Origin: Multifurca ochricompacta
Lineage: Eukaryota > Basidiomycota > Agaricomycetes > Russulales > Russulaceae
NCBI GenBank assembly: GCA_022496185.1
Contig: WTXG01000021.1
Coordinates: 307,437-371,436 of the forward strand
Direction of reading: 5' to 3'
DNA: 64,000 nt
Below the pieces are notes generated by a model. It saw only the letters and a program-made list of their open reading frames with translations. It ran no database searches and was not told the origin of the DNA. Made by a program: the position numbers and the translations under genes. This document shows, piece by piece, positions 10,807-22,300 of the stretch (its first letter is position 1; every line of letters begins with the position of its first letter).

Positions 10807-11736
10807 GTGGGGGTAGGGGTCAGGCATATGTATTGGCATACCTCTCAGCAATGGTTTGGTATGCATCCCCTTTCTCCAACCTTTTCCAAATCTCCACCAG
10901 TTCCTGCTCTACTTGGAACATCCCATTGGTCAGCCTTGCCATCATCTTCACATGTTCTTTATATTGCTTGTTGAGTGTATTGCATAAGGTCAGGTTCTTC
11001 TGCAGTCTCATTACCTCAGCTTTGAGATGTGGAAGTCGCATGTCACTCAACACCTCATCGATGGCAAAGGCCTGAGAGTCTTCTGCAGCCAGGTGTCCAA
11101 GCTGTTCATTGGTCATTGTGTGGTGTAAACGACCTGTGTACCTTTCCTCCAAATAGACTGGAGCTCCATAAACTGGGCCGTCCTTCTTCATACATCTGGC
11201 CACGTCCATTCCCCCATTGGTGTAAAAGATGTACTTGGTGATGGCAACCGTCCTGTCACCCATGGTGATCTCCAATGGGTAATACATGGAGGAATTTGGG
11301 TTGTTGGTGAAGAAAGGGAATTCCAGGACCTCGTCATCCAACTCCATACCTATCAGGTCATTTGGATGTGGTTCTTCACAGTGTTCAAAGTTGTCATTAG
11401 GATTGGGGGATTGGTTCTTGACTCAGGCCTTGGCGGCTTCATAGTCAATGGGAGAGGAAGGATGAGTGGAAGGGTGAGCAGAGGGAAAGTTCTCAACAAC
11501 TACGACAGTGGAGGTGAATGCATTGACGGCAGCATTGGCAGTGACAAAAGACATGATGGAGTGTATGGTGTTAGAACATTGCTGGGAGAGCATGTACTGG
11601 GGAGTCTGGTCAGGGTCTGATGGTCATTCCTTTTAACTGTCTCTAGGCACTTCCAGATGTCGGTTGTGAAACTCCAAGATAAGGGTCGGGGCAAAGATAT
11701 TTCTGGCTGGTTCCCATGAGTTGTCAGAGTCTGGGA

Positions 11737-12245
11737 TGTCAAACAATCATGCTGCTGGTTATACTGACTGTGGTTAGTAGCGGGTTAGGCTAGAAAGACA
11801 AGTATACTTCAGAGGTTGAAGAAACTCTATATTAACTATACTACTGACCTAGAAAGACAAGTATCTACAAGAGAGGTTAGTCAGAGGAAAGTAGATAGTA
11901 TGGTACAACTTACACTTCAGAGGTTGAAGAAACTCTGAAGTGAAAGAGACGAAACAGACACCCTTATATACCCATGGGGGCCAGGGGAAATGGTCTGTGC
12001 GCACTGGGAGTAAGTCCACAAGTGCCGGACAATAAACAAAGAGGGATAAAGGCCATTGGCCAAAGAGATATCACATGCTTACTGCACATTACTAAGGACA
12101 TCACTAATCAGCTGAGTAAGGTGAGAAAGAAATGTAATAAAGATATTGTAAAAAGTCCGAAACTCCGGAACCTAATCTAATCTTATCTACAGCTAAAGCG
12201 ATCCTCAGATGCCTGAAGCATCTCCAGACACATCCCGTGTCAACA
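11737..12245 (-). mobile_element. Solo LTR-k in the GyA-2 chromodomain
   Basis: A 509-bp sequence (TGTCAAACAATC...CGTGTCAACA) with TGGGA on both sides (11732-11736, 12246-12250). It matches the terminal repeats of copia element CoK at 51333-51824 and 57348-57701, including the repeated AGAAAGACAAGT and TTCAGAGGTTGAAGAAACTCT blocks. It interrupts the codons for the NSWEP part of the chromodomain. Confidence 0.9.
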
Positions 12246-15020
12246 TGGGAATCCCTTCCACTTGACAAGGTAATGCAGTTTGTGCCCTCATCCCTTACAT
12301 AGGGAGTCTAGAATCCACTCCACTTCCCATTCTGCTTCTCCATCGATCAGTTCAGGGGGGGGTCTCGGGAAGTTTTCCCCATGCAGGGATGTTTCTTGGT
12401 AGGGCATCAAGAGTTTGGCATGGAAGACTGGATGGATTTTCCATGTGGATGGAAGCTTGAGTTCATATGACACATCTGACAGCTTCCATGTTATCTTGAA
12501 AGGTCCATGATGTCGGGGTGCTAATTTGGCCGTGGGGTGTGACATGTAAATATTCTTCCCTTCCAGCCATACCAAGTCATTGGTCCAATAAGGTGTGAAC
12601 TGTGAGGGCTTCTCTGATAGGGTCCTTTGTGCCTTTAGCAGATTCTCATTGGCCAATTTCCTGATCTCCTCCCATTGGCTGATACACTGCACAGTTGATG
12701 GGACATTAGTGGGCTTATCAGTCCAGGTGGTTTGTGGTGTCCATCCCATGATAAGGGAAAATGGGGAGGTTTTAGTGGTACCATTGGGCCAAGAGTTATG
12801 TGCAAATTCTGCAGTTGCCAACCAGTCTGCCCAGTCATCCTGTTGTCTATTGCACCAGAAATGAAGGTATTGTTCCAGCCACTGGTTTGTCCTCTCTGAC
12901 TGTCCATCAGTCTGTGGATGGTAGGTGGTCGAGATGTTTTGGGTTACATCCAGAACTTTGCAAAGTGCTCAGGTGAATGTGGAGGTGAAGCGCAGGTCAC
13001 AGTCTGAAATGATCTTTTCAGGGAGACCATAGTGTCTGTAGACATGATCCAGGTATAGTTTGGCGACTCCCTCCACTGTGATGGATTTGTTACAGGGTAT
13101 GAACAGAGCTGCCTTGGAGTAGTCATGGTCGGTGACAGTTAAAATGGAATCGAAGCCTCTGGAAATAGGAAGTTTGACAATGAAATCCATGGTGATGGTC
13201 TGGAATGGTAGTGAGGCCATAGGTGTGATTGGGAATGGTGCTGGTGGGTGTGGGTGCATGTTTACTTTATTGGCTTGGCAGTCTGCGCATCCCTTCACAT
13301 AGTTTTCCACATCCTTCTTCATGTTTGGCCACCAGTAGTCTTGTCTGGCCAGGGTGTACATGTTAGCAATGCCAGGGTGGCCCACAGAGGGGAGGTTGTG
13401 GTGAAAATGGATCACCCCCCTCTTAATGTTGTCGCCACTGGTGACAACAAGACGGTCTCCATCCTTCCACCAAAGACCATCAATCTTCTTCAGGTTATGT
13501 GCATCCGCCCATGATTGGCATAACTGCTGATTCATATTTTGTGATACTTGAGCCCATAAATCCATGTTGTGAAGACTAATGACAGCTGCTTTCACAAAGA
13601 CCTCTTCAGGGAGTACTGTAATATCGTTGTTGTCCTCCTCTCCATTGTTCAGATCAGGTCATCATGACAAGGTGTCTGCGTGGGCATTATGACTTCCTGC
13701 GATGTGCTTCAGTATGAAGTTATATTCCTCTAGCTCTAGGACTTTGTGAGCTACTTGTTAACTAATCTTATGGGGTTCCTTCCAGTATAAGAGATTGGAG
13801 TGATCAGTGTGAATGATGGTTTGATGAGGGGTTCCTGCTAAGTATGGTCGCCAGTGTCATAGTGCTTTTACAATGGCAAGCAATTCCCTATCCCAAATAT
13901 CATAATTTTGTTCAGCCAGTGAGAAGGTCTCGGAGTAAAAGGCAACTGGGTGAAGTAGTCCCTTTGTGTCCCTTTGGTTCAATACAGCCCCATTAGCAAA
14001 GTGAGATGCATCCACTTCGAGTTCAAAGGGGCATCCTAGGTCTGGCTGCAGGAGAACAGGCTCTGAACCAACAATATCCTGGATCCATTCGAAGGCCTGT
14101 TGCTGTTCACTTCCCCAATGCCAGGGTACATCCTTCTTTAATAATCTGTTTAGTGGTTGGGCAATCCCAGAGAATCCTTGTACAAAACGTCAATAAAAGT
14201 TGCAGAACCCTATGAAGGATCACACATCTTTGACACATGTGGGTACAGGCCACTCCTGGATTCCTTGGACTTTCACCAGGTCCATTCATACACGTCCTCC
14301 TTCCAGGATGACTCCCAGGTATTCTATGCTCTGTTGTTCAAACAAGCACTTGGCTGGTTTAAGGTACAGGTCATGCTCATGCAGGATATCCAACACCTGG
14401 TGAACTCGTTCTTGGTGATGGGTAAGGTCATTTGTGTCGCTACCAATATATCATCCATGTATACCACCACTTCACCCATGAGAATGAGGTTGCAGAAGAT
14501 GTGATTCATCATAGACTGAAAGGTGGCAGGTGAGTTGGTGAGGCCAAAGAACATGACGTTCAGCTCAAACAGCCCCTGGTTGGTTTTGAATGCTGCTTTA
14601 CTCTGATCCCCTTCTCTGATCCTGATGTTGTTGTAACCCCAATGGACGTCCATCTTGGAGAACAGGGATTTATCTCGCATGGTATCAATAAGTTCTGAAA
14701 TAAGTGGCAGGGGGTAGGCATTTTTTATGGTGTAGGCATTTATTCATCAGTAATCCTGAACAGGTCGAAGTTTGCCATCCTTCTTCTTGATAAAGAAGAA
14801 GGGTGATGCATATGGGGACTTGGATGGACAAATGTGCCCTTTTGCCAGGTGTTCTTCAAGGAATGCCGTGAGCGCTGTCTGTTCCACCTGAGACAATGGG
14901 TAGATTTTACAATCGATTGCTGATGGAGTATCAGGTGCAAATTCAATAGTGTGGTCCCATGGTTGCATAGGTGGAAAGTGTTGTGATTCCTCTTCTGAAA
15001 ATACCTTCCAGTGTCTGTGA
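12246..15020 (-). pseudogene. pol: GyA-2 Pol: RT to chromodomain
   Basis: From right to left: RT ([20 protein letters not shown] near 14747-14830, [23 protein letters not shown] near 14450), RNase H (about 13650-14050), integrase zinc region and D,D,E core (12890-13450, GCADCQANK, MDFIVKLP, ISDCDLRFTS) and the GPF module with the chromodomain start (12288-12600). TGA codons and a few frame changes break it. Bases 11594-11731 hold the rest of the chromodomain. The sequence continues beyond Tc1-1 at 16618. Confidence 0.85.
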
Positions 15021-16617
15021 TACAGTGGGTCAAAAAACTGTCCCAATGTTTGCACCATTTCTAGTATTCACTCTATAGCACCTCAGCATTTAGGAATCTG
15101 GTTATGGTGTGGCTGTATGTCTGAACGCCCTGCTTCCTGGCTACCATGCCCAATTTGGATCAAAGAAATTGGCCATGATATAAGCATTTTATGATCAAAT
15201 CAAATCAATCAATCATTGGGACAGTTTTTTGACCCACATTTTAAATCCACTATCTGCCCAATTACTCCTTTTTTTCACCCCTTTTTGCCTTGGTAACTCC
15301 TTGAATCCTTTTAGTCATCCTTTCTATAACCTTTTGCCATCATTCTGGTGCATTTTTATTCCACTCCTCCACCACCCTCTCCCACAACTCAGGTACCCCC
15401 TTGACTGGTTAAGAACCTTCTTCAGATCCACCCAGAGGTGTCCAATGGGGCTAATATTTCAAGGGATTGGGCTATCCATACCAGGCTTCAATATTCCTGT
15501 CTTAAAACTGCTGGTTTGCCTTCTTGGAATTGTGTTTTGGGTCATTGTCCTGCTGAAACATGGTTTCACCCTCCACCATTTCTTACTTTTCAAACCTTTC
15601 CACCACTCTGCCATCCAAAATATCACAGTACTGGCATGGATTCATGATCCCCTAAACCCCTGTAAGCATTCCTAGTCCATTCCACCCCATACAAGACCAA
15701 TACCATAAGTTCTTCCTCCTCCATGCTTGACTGTCAGGGTGGTGGTTCTGTCAGAGGGTGGTTCTCCCTTATTTTTCCAAGTGTAGCTCCTTCTGTCTGA
15801 ACCAATTCTGTTCATTATAGTCTCACCTGACCACAAGATCCTTTTCCGGTCATCCACTGTCCAATTTTCATGGTAACCACTCTCTGACAGAACCACCACC
15901 CTGACAGTCAAGCATGGAGGAGGAAGAACTTATGGTATTGGTCTTGTATGGGGTGGAATGGACTAGGAATGCTTACAGGGGTTTAGGGGATCATGAATCC
16001 ATGCCAGTACTGTGATATTTTGGATGGCAGAGTGGTGGAAAGGTTTGAAAAGTAAGAAATGGTGGAGGGTGAAACCATGTTTCAGCAGGACAATGACCCA
16101 AAACACAATTCCAAGAAGGCAAACCAGCAGTTTTAAGACAGGAATATTGAAGCCTGGTATGGATAGCCCAATCCCTTGAAATATTAGCCCCATTGGACAC
16201 CTCTGGGTGGATCTGAAGAAGGTTCTTAACCAGTCAAGGGGGTACCTGAGTTGTGGGAGAGGGTGGTGGAGGAGTGGAATAAAAATGCACCAGAATGATG
16301 GCAAAAGGTTATAGAAAGGATGACTAAAAGGATTCAAGGAGTTACCAAGGCAAAAAGGGGTGAAAAAAAGGAGTAATTGGGCAGATAGTGGATTTAAAAT
16401 GTGGGTCAAAAAACTGTCCCAATGATTGATTGATTTGATTTGATCATAAAATGCTTATATCATGGCCAATTTCTTTGATCCAAATTGGGCATGGTAGCCA
16501 GGAAGCAGGGCGTTCAGACATACAGCCACACCATAACCAGATTCCTAAATGCTGAGGTGCTATAGAGTGAATACTAGAAATGGTGCAAACATTGGGACAG
16601 TTTTTTGACCCACTGTA
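15021..16617. mobile_element. Tc1-1, palindromic Tc1/mariner fold-back element
   Basis: TA duplications at 15021-15022 and 16616-16617 flank termini CAGTGGGTCAAAAAACTGTC. The whole unit is an inverted repeat: positions x and 31638-x are complementary, giving arms of about 735 bp (15021-15756, 15882-16617) around a unique 125-bp centre. I found no mismatch in the stretches compared. Both arms contain the C-terminal half of a Tc1 transposase; the helix-turn-helix half is absent. A second, inverted copy of the terminal 24 bp lies about 190 bp inside each end. It sits at a TA between protease and RT of GyA-2. It cannot encode its own transposase. Confidence 0.9.
15240..15911 (-). pseudogene. Tc1-1 transposase C-terminal half
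   Basis: Minus-strand reading shows WTVDDRKRILWSGETIMNR, GSDRRSYTW, VKHGGGRTYG and, after a frame change, TMFQQDNDPKHNSKKA. This is the DDE domain of a Tc1-type transposase, which cuts and joins element ends at TA. The first catalytic Asp (normally WSDET) is Gly, the second (QQDNDPKH) is present. The downstream part is mirrored exactly at 15727-16398 on the plus strand. It is not functional. Confidence 0.8.
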
Positions 16618-17258
16618 TGCCTCCAGTACTACCTCCTCAAAGTTTCCTTCTACACGTCCTTCTACCACCTTCTGAGCAAGTTCTGATGCCTTGGTGGTGA
16701 AACAGTAACCCAGATCCTTGCTTTCTTCTTCTGTCCTGTGTACCATTGAATGTCGAGCTGCATAGTCATACCCCATGGATGTGATAAGGACAGGGTAGAA
16801 TTCTTTATCCATAGTTGCATCGCCCCAGTTAATTTTGGGTTCAAATGCAGCTAGCCAAGGGTACCCTAAGATCAAGTCTTCATCTCCCAAATTGGTGACT
16901 AGAAAGTGAATTGCCTTTGTCCTTTCTCCTACTTGGATGTTGAGGTCAGTGTAATGCATGATCTTTCCTGCTCGGTTGGCTGTTCCATCAATATTCCAAA
17001 TGTTCTTTTCTTGGGGAAGTGCCAGCATCCCCAAACCCATGGCTTTTGTCATCCGTGGGCTGATAAAGTTGTCAGTGGCTCCTGAATCTATCAGGATGTC
17101 ACAGTTGGCCATCTTCTGTGTAGTCTTGAAATGTACTGGTATTTTCAACGATTTGAAGTGACTAGTATACACAGAGGTTACATGTAGTGCTCGTGCCCAG
17201 GCCAATGGGGGGGAGCCAATCAAAAATCCTTCTTGGCAAATGCCTTCTCTACTAGAAT
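16618..17258 (-). pseudogene. GyA-2 Gag tail and protease
   Basis: This is the 5' continuation of GyA-2 pol across Tc1-1: FLIGSPPLAWARALHVTS, ILIDSGATDNF (protease Asp intact), LGYPWLAAFEP, up to FEEVVLEAY, where the reading resumes left of Tc1-1 as HRHWKVF. The gag-pol slip sequence GGATTTTTGA is intact at 17220-17229 (minus). Only about ten Gag codons remain before the GyA-3 LTR. An open frame to 16444 runs into Tc1-1 and is not a real extension. Confidence 0.87.
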
Positions 17259-17840
17259 TGTTACGACCCCTGCCAAGCAACCCCATTTTCTTTACCCTCC
17301 CCAATGCGAACCCTCTGTTACCGCCTGTGTTACATTTCTTGATCACATCCCTGTCCTGGGATCCATCACATGCCCTCCTTCCATCCCCGTGACCCAGTTT
17401 GCATCTGTTGACACGCTGCTTGTTCCTATTTGCCTTTTTATCTCTTTATCTTCTTATCTTAAGATCGGACACTTACTTAGTACCCTATCAGAAGCTAGGC
17501 TTTATGCCATCCACTTTCGTATATTTGGGCCCACCTGACTCAGTTATCTTATCTATAGACGCCCACTAGATTACGTATATAAGTCCGCTGTAACTACATT
17601 GTAGACTTCAGACTCGACTTATTGAATACATCGGTGCTTGTCTTCTGGACATCCCTTTGGACGCTTGACTCAACCATCTCAGTACTTCTGGTACTTTCCG
17701 CTTAACATCGTCGTCAAGTACAGCCTTGTCGACTTTGACTCCTTCCATCTAAACTCCAAGGGATCTCATTGGTCCCTTATCTGATCACGAACGAACGCTG
17801 TCACACAAGTTGTGTGGAATGTCCCGCACTGGATGTAACA
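17259..17840 (+). mobile_element. GyA-3 5' LTR
   Basis: A 582-bp LTR bounded by TGTTAC and GTAACA. It contains the TATA box (17576-17583) and predicted start (17610). The following PBS does not begin with TGG, arguing against ordinary tRNA 3'-end priming. Confidence 0.92.
17576..17620 (+). promoter_or_regulatory. GyA-3 TATA box and predicted mRNA start
   Basis: TATATAAG lies at 17576-17583, and AGACTCGACTT at 17610-17620, 34 nt downstream, where a Pol II start is expected. This 11-mer is the exact complement of the sequence just after the LTR, which is why I place the mRNA start here. The start itself is inferred. Confidence 0.7.
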
Positions 17841-17842
17841 TC

Positions 17843-17853
17843 AAGTCGAGTCT
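17843..17853 (+). promoter_or_regulatory. GyA-3 self-priming primer binding site
   Basis: AAGTCGAGTCT begins 2 nt after the LTR end and is an 11-nt perfect complement of 17610-17620. In the fission yeast Tf1 element the first 11 nt of the mRNA fold back to such a site, are cleaved, and prime reverse transcription. Same length and position here support that mechanism. Confidence 0.75.
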
Positions 17854-17859
17854 CTCATC

Positions 17860-19368
17860 GTGGCTTCCAGCCGCAGTCAGACCCTGTTTAAAGAAGAACT
17901 CATCGAATGCAGAGACGAGAATAATCTTTCACAACAAGTACTTGGCTCTGCCGCCTGGAAAGATTTTGAATCCGAGTTTGGATACTACGTCTATCACGAC
18001 GGAAGATACCAACCAGTAGAATATGACGATGAAAAGAGAGTCTGGTATCGTATCCGATATTCAGAAAGCCGACACTCTTGGGTCACTACAGGACCTGCAC
18101 CACCAGAATTTGGACTAGGGCCGTGGAGAGAAAACCCCCCGGCTATCATTACGGACTCTGAACCAGAAGAGTATGTAGAAGAAAACAGTGAAGAAGCACT
18201 GGTATTAGCATCGACTACCGCCCCAGTTGCACCTGCAGTTGTCACGATCAGAGCCCCTGCTTTGACAACTCCTCAGATATCCATACAGTCTACCGACACA
18301 GTCACCCCGTTTTACCAAAACATGTCCACCATTGCCGCCCAACTCCCCGACCCAGCCCCTCCACCCCCACCACCAGTCATGGCGCCACCAAACATTCCTC
18401 CGCCTTCAGGACGACTATCAGGCGTGTTACCCCAGACATTCACAGGGGATCGTTCACAGAGCAAGAAGTTTATGTTGGAGTTCACTACCTTCAAAAACTT
18501 CAATCACGACGTCGCCCAGATCATTAACCCGTTCCAGCGGGCTAACCTCTTTCTCTCTCTCATCCGAGGAGAGGCCGTAGATGATTGGACGATGGAGCAG
18601 CTGGAGTGGCTGAATGAACAAATAGAGAGTGGATGACGGACCACGAGTGAAGGCCTTTGGGAAACAATTGCCCAGAGGTTTAAAGATGCATTTACCGATG
18701 GGCAGGCCAAACAGAAGGCAGCCCGAGAACTAAAGTCTCTAAAAATGGACAAAGGAGACCTTGATGCTTATGTCGCCAAATTCAGAAGCCTGGCCAATAG
18801 AGCTGGGTATGACACCGACGAAGAGGCCACGCTGGACCTCTTCTCCCAAGGGTTACCAAACCCTTTGGTGAAGAACATCATACAGTTCCATCATCCCAAC
18901 GATTGGGATTCCTGGGTCGATGCTGCCCGATGACAGCAGCAGGACTACCTTGACTTCCAAACACGTTTTGGGGTAGACACCAAAAAAGGGAAGACTCGAG
19001 ACCAGTGGAAAGCGGCCTTCAGTGTCAAACCTGTACATCACCAGAGAGATCCAAATGCCATGGATACCTCGGCAGACAGAACCCGAGCAAGGGCAATGCT
19101 CACGGAGGATGAGCGTCAGATGTTGATGAAGGAAGGTCGGTGCTTCTGCTGTAAAGCACAAGGACATATGTCTCGAGACTGTCCAAAGAAGGGAGCACGT
19201 GTTGCTGAAGCCACTACCACCCCAATTCACCCCATCAGCAACCCACCTACGACAGACAAACGAACCAAAGAGGAGAAGGCCCAGGACATATGGGCAAATA
19301 TGATGAAAGAAAGCAAGGAAGTGCACGCCATCTTAGTCGAGAAGGCGTTTGCAAAGAAGGATTTTTGA
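17860..19368 (+). pseudogene. gag: GyA-3 Gag
   Basis: The frame runs from a GTG (MASSRSQTL if initiated there) to TGA at 19366-19368, with TGA codons at 18634 and 18931 where related copies have Arg. An N-terminal region (WVTTGPAPPEFGLGPWREN), a Pro-rich linker, a retrotransposon capsid-like domain (GDRSQSKKFMLEF...NPFQRANLFLSLIRG...DDWTMEQLEW) and one CCHC knuckle (CFCCKAQGHMSRDC) are seen. There is no in-frame ATG between the LTR stop and MSTIAAQLPDP, about 155 codons in, although the upstream part is conserved. Gag forms the particle and packages RNA. Confidence 0.85.
19359..19368 (+). promoter_or_regulatory. GyA-3 -1 frameshift site at the gag-pol junction
   Basis: GGATTTTTGA: Gag reads GAT TTT TGA, Pol continues in -1 as TTT TTG ATT. 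A run of five T lets the TTT tRNA slip back one base before the stop. The same ten bases occur at this junction in GyA-2 (17220-17229) and GyB-2 (43303-43312), both on the minus strand. Confidence 0.65.
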
Positions 19369-22300
19369 TTGGCTCTACCCCATCGGCCTGGGCACGAGCA
19401 CTCCATGTAACCTCTGTGTATACTAGTCGCTTCAAATCTTTGAAAATACCAGTACATTTTGAAACTACACAGAGGATGGCCGATCGAGATATCCTGGTTG
19501 ATTCAGGAGCTACCGATAATTTCATCAGCCCACGATTAGCAAGGACTATGGGGCTAGGGATGCTGGCACTCCCCCAAGAAAAGAACATTTGGAACATTGA
19601 TGGGACGGCCAACCGAGCAGGAAAGATTACACACTATACTGATCTCAACGTCCAAGTGGGAGAAAGAACGAAGGTCATTCGTTTCCTAGTCACCAATCTA
19701 GGGGACGAAGATCTCATTTTGGGATACCCTGGCTGGCGGCATTCGAACCAAAGATTAACTGGATGGATGCCACTATGGATAAAGATTCTTACCCAGTCTT
19801 AATCACATCTCTGGGATACGATTACCTGGCCCGGCATGCAGTAATCAATGGCACCACTGAAGTGGAAAGAGAGGATCCCGGACGTTGCTACGTCACGAAA
19901 GCATCAGAACTGGCCCAGAAAGCGGTACAAGGACAAACCGAGAAAACCTTCGAAGAGGTAGTACCTGTCACTTACCACCGACATTGGAAGGTATTCTCGG
20001 AGGAAGAGTCGCAGTGCTTCCCACCAGCGCGCCCTTGGGACCATGCTATTGATTTTGTGCCGGAGACACCGCAAGCAATAGATTGTAAAATCTACCCCTT
20101 GTCCCAACAAGAACAGGAAGCGTTGACAATGTTTCTCGAAGAGCAACTGGCAAAAGGGTACATCCGTCCATCCAAGTCGCAGTATGCCTCACCCTTCTTC
20201 TTCATCAAGAAGAAGGATGGCAAGCTCGACCCATACAGGATTACCGGCGCATAAACGCCTACACAGTAAAGAATGCCTATCCGCTGCCTCTTATTTCAGA
20301 ACTCATTGACACCATGAGGGACAAGTCACTCTTCTCAAAGATGGATGTCCAATGGGGGTATAACAACATCCGGATCAGGGAGGGAGATCAATGCAAGGCA
20401 GCCTTTAAGACTAATCAAGGCCTGTTTGAGCCAAACGTCATGTTCTTCGGTCTCACCAACTCACCAGCCACCTTCCAATCAATGATGAATCACATTTTCC
20501 GTGACCTTATTCTCACTGGCGAGGTAGTGGTGTACATGGATGACATATTAGTGGCGACTCCAACGATCTCCCACATCATCAGGAGCGAGTCCACCAGGTG
20601 TTGGTATCCTACAAGAGCACGACCTATATCTCAAACCGTCAAAATGCTCATTTGAACAACGAAGTGTCGAGTACTTGGGGGTCATCTTGGAAGGTGGCAC
20701 GTACGAATGGATCCGGTAAAGGTGCAGGGGATTCGGGAATGGCCCACGCCCACATGTGTCAAAGAAGTAAGATCCTTTATAGGATTCTGCAACTTCTATA
20801 ACGTTTTGTACGAGGATTCTCTGGAATCGCGCAACCACTTAACGGGTTGTTAAAGAAGGACGTACCCTGGCACTGGGGAAAAGAGCAACAACAAGCATTT
20901 GAACAGATCCGAGACATTGTTGGCTCAGAACCTGTCCTCCTGCAGCCGGATCTAGCAAAGCCTTTTGAACTTGAGTCGACGCCTCCCACTTTGCCAATGG
21001 GGCAGTACTGAATCAGAGGGACACCACAGGAGTGCTCCACCCAGTGGCCTTCTTTTCTGAGACGTTCTCACCAGCCGAACGAAATTATGACATTTGGGAT
21101 CACGAACTCCTTGCCATTGTAAAAGCCTTACGACATTGGAGACCATATCTAGCCGGAACCCCTCATAAAACCGTCATCCACACCAACCATTCCAACCTAT
21201 TATATTGGAAGGAACCCCATAAGATTAGTCGACGAGTCACCCGTGAAGTCCTGGAACTTGAGGAGTACAACTTCACACTAAACATATTGCTGGAAGTTGT
21301 AACGCCCGTGCGGATGCTCTATCACGAAGGGCAGATAAACAAGGAGGCGAAGAAGATAATGAAGATATCACCATACTCCCCAAAGAGGTCTTTACGCGTA
21401 CAGCAGTTGTCAGCCTCCATGATATGGACTTATGGGCACAAGTATCACAGAATATGAACCAACAACTCTGCCAGTCCTGGGCAGAAGCACATAATCTGAA
21501 AAAGATAGATGGCCTTTGGTGGAAGGACAGTGATCGACTCGTTGTCACCGGTGGTGACAACATTAAGAGGGGGTGATCCATTTTCACCACGACCTCCCCT
21601 CTGCGGGCCACCCTGGCATTACTAACACATACGCCCTGGCCAAATGAGACTATTGGTGGCCCAACATGAAGAAGGACGTAGAGAGCTATGTTAAAGGATG
21701 TGCGGACTGCCAGGCCAATAAAGTAAATATGCATACGTGTCCACCAGCATTGTTCCCAATCACACCAATGGCCTCACTACCATTCCAGACCATTGCAATG
21801 GATTTTATTGTCAAGCTCCCCATCTCCAGAGGCTTTGACTCAATCCTGACTATCACCGACCACGACTGCTCCAAAGTGGCACTGTTCATACCATGCAACG
21901 AGTCTATCACAGCAGAAGGGGTAGCCAAACTCTACCTAAATCACGTCTACCGACATTACGGCCTCCCAGAAAAGATCATTTCTGACCGTGACCCACGTTT
22001 CACCTCCGCATTCGCCAAGGCACTCTGTAAAGTCTTGGATATCACCCAAAACATTTCAACTGCCTACCATCCACAGACAGATGGACAGTCCGAAAGAACG
22101 AACCAATGGCTAGAACAGTACCTTCGATTCTGGTGCAATGGATGACAGGATGATTGGGCCGATTGGCTAGCCATGGCAGAATTTGCGCATAACTCATGGC
22201 CCAACGGGACCACCAAAACCCCTCCATTCTCACTTATCATGGGATGGACGCCGCGAACGACCTGGACCAATAAGCCAACAAACGTTCCATTAGCTGCACA

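Larger units (their letters stand above)
9070..11593 (-). pseudogene. GyA-2 ORF3, interrupted by solo LTR-c
   Basis: The N-terminal part (10807-11593) matches GyA-1 ORF3 from its first Met through the coiled-coil-like region; it shows MMARLTNGMF where GyA-1 has Gln and GyA-3 has TGA. The C-terminal part (9070-9526) has both CCHC knuckles with intact ligands (CWHC...HISWNC and CQHC...HWSRFC), and the two further clusters. Many surface Arg have become His, Gln or Cys. The split coincides exactly with the LTR-c target duplication GTGGG. Confidence 0.85.
8454..17258 (-). mobile_element. GyA-2, nested gypsy chromovirus on the minus strand
   Basis: Reading right to left: Gag tail, protease, [Tc1-1 at 15021-16617], RT, RNase H, integrase, chromodomain split by solo LTR-k (11737-12245), ORF3 split by solo LTR-c (9527-10806), and the 3' LTR. 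The 5' LTR and most of gag are missing where GyA-3 begins. Arg-to-Cys, His, Gln and stop changes are frequent, so it is among the more CpG-depleted copies. Without the three insertions it is about 5.4 kb. Confidence 0.9.

Noticed and set aside
15229..15675. Two identical 148-codon ORFs facing each other (also 15963-16409)
   Set aside because: They are antisense readings of the two Tc1-1 arms. The transposase motifs are on the opposite strand. Identity follows from the palindrome.
16444..16617. Apparent C-terminal extension of the GyA-2 protease frame
   Set aside because: The frame simply runs into Tc1-1; the true continuation is at 15020 leftwards.
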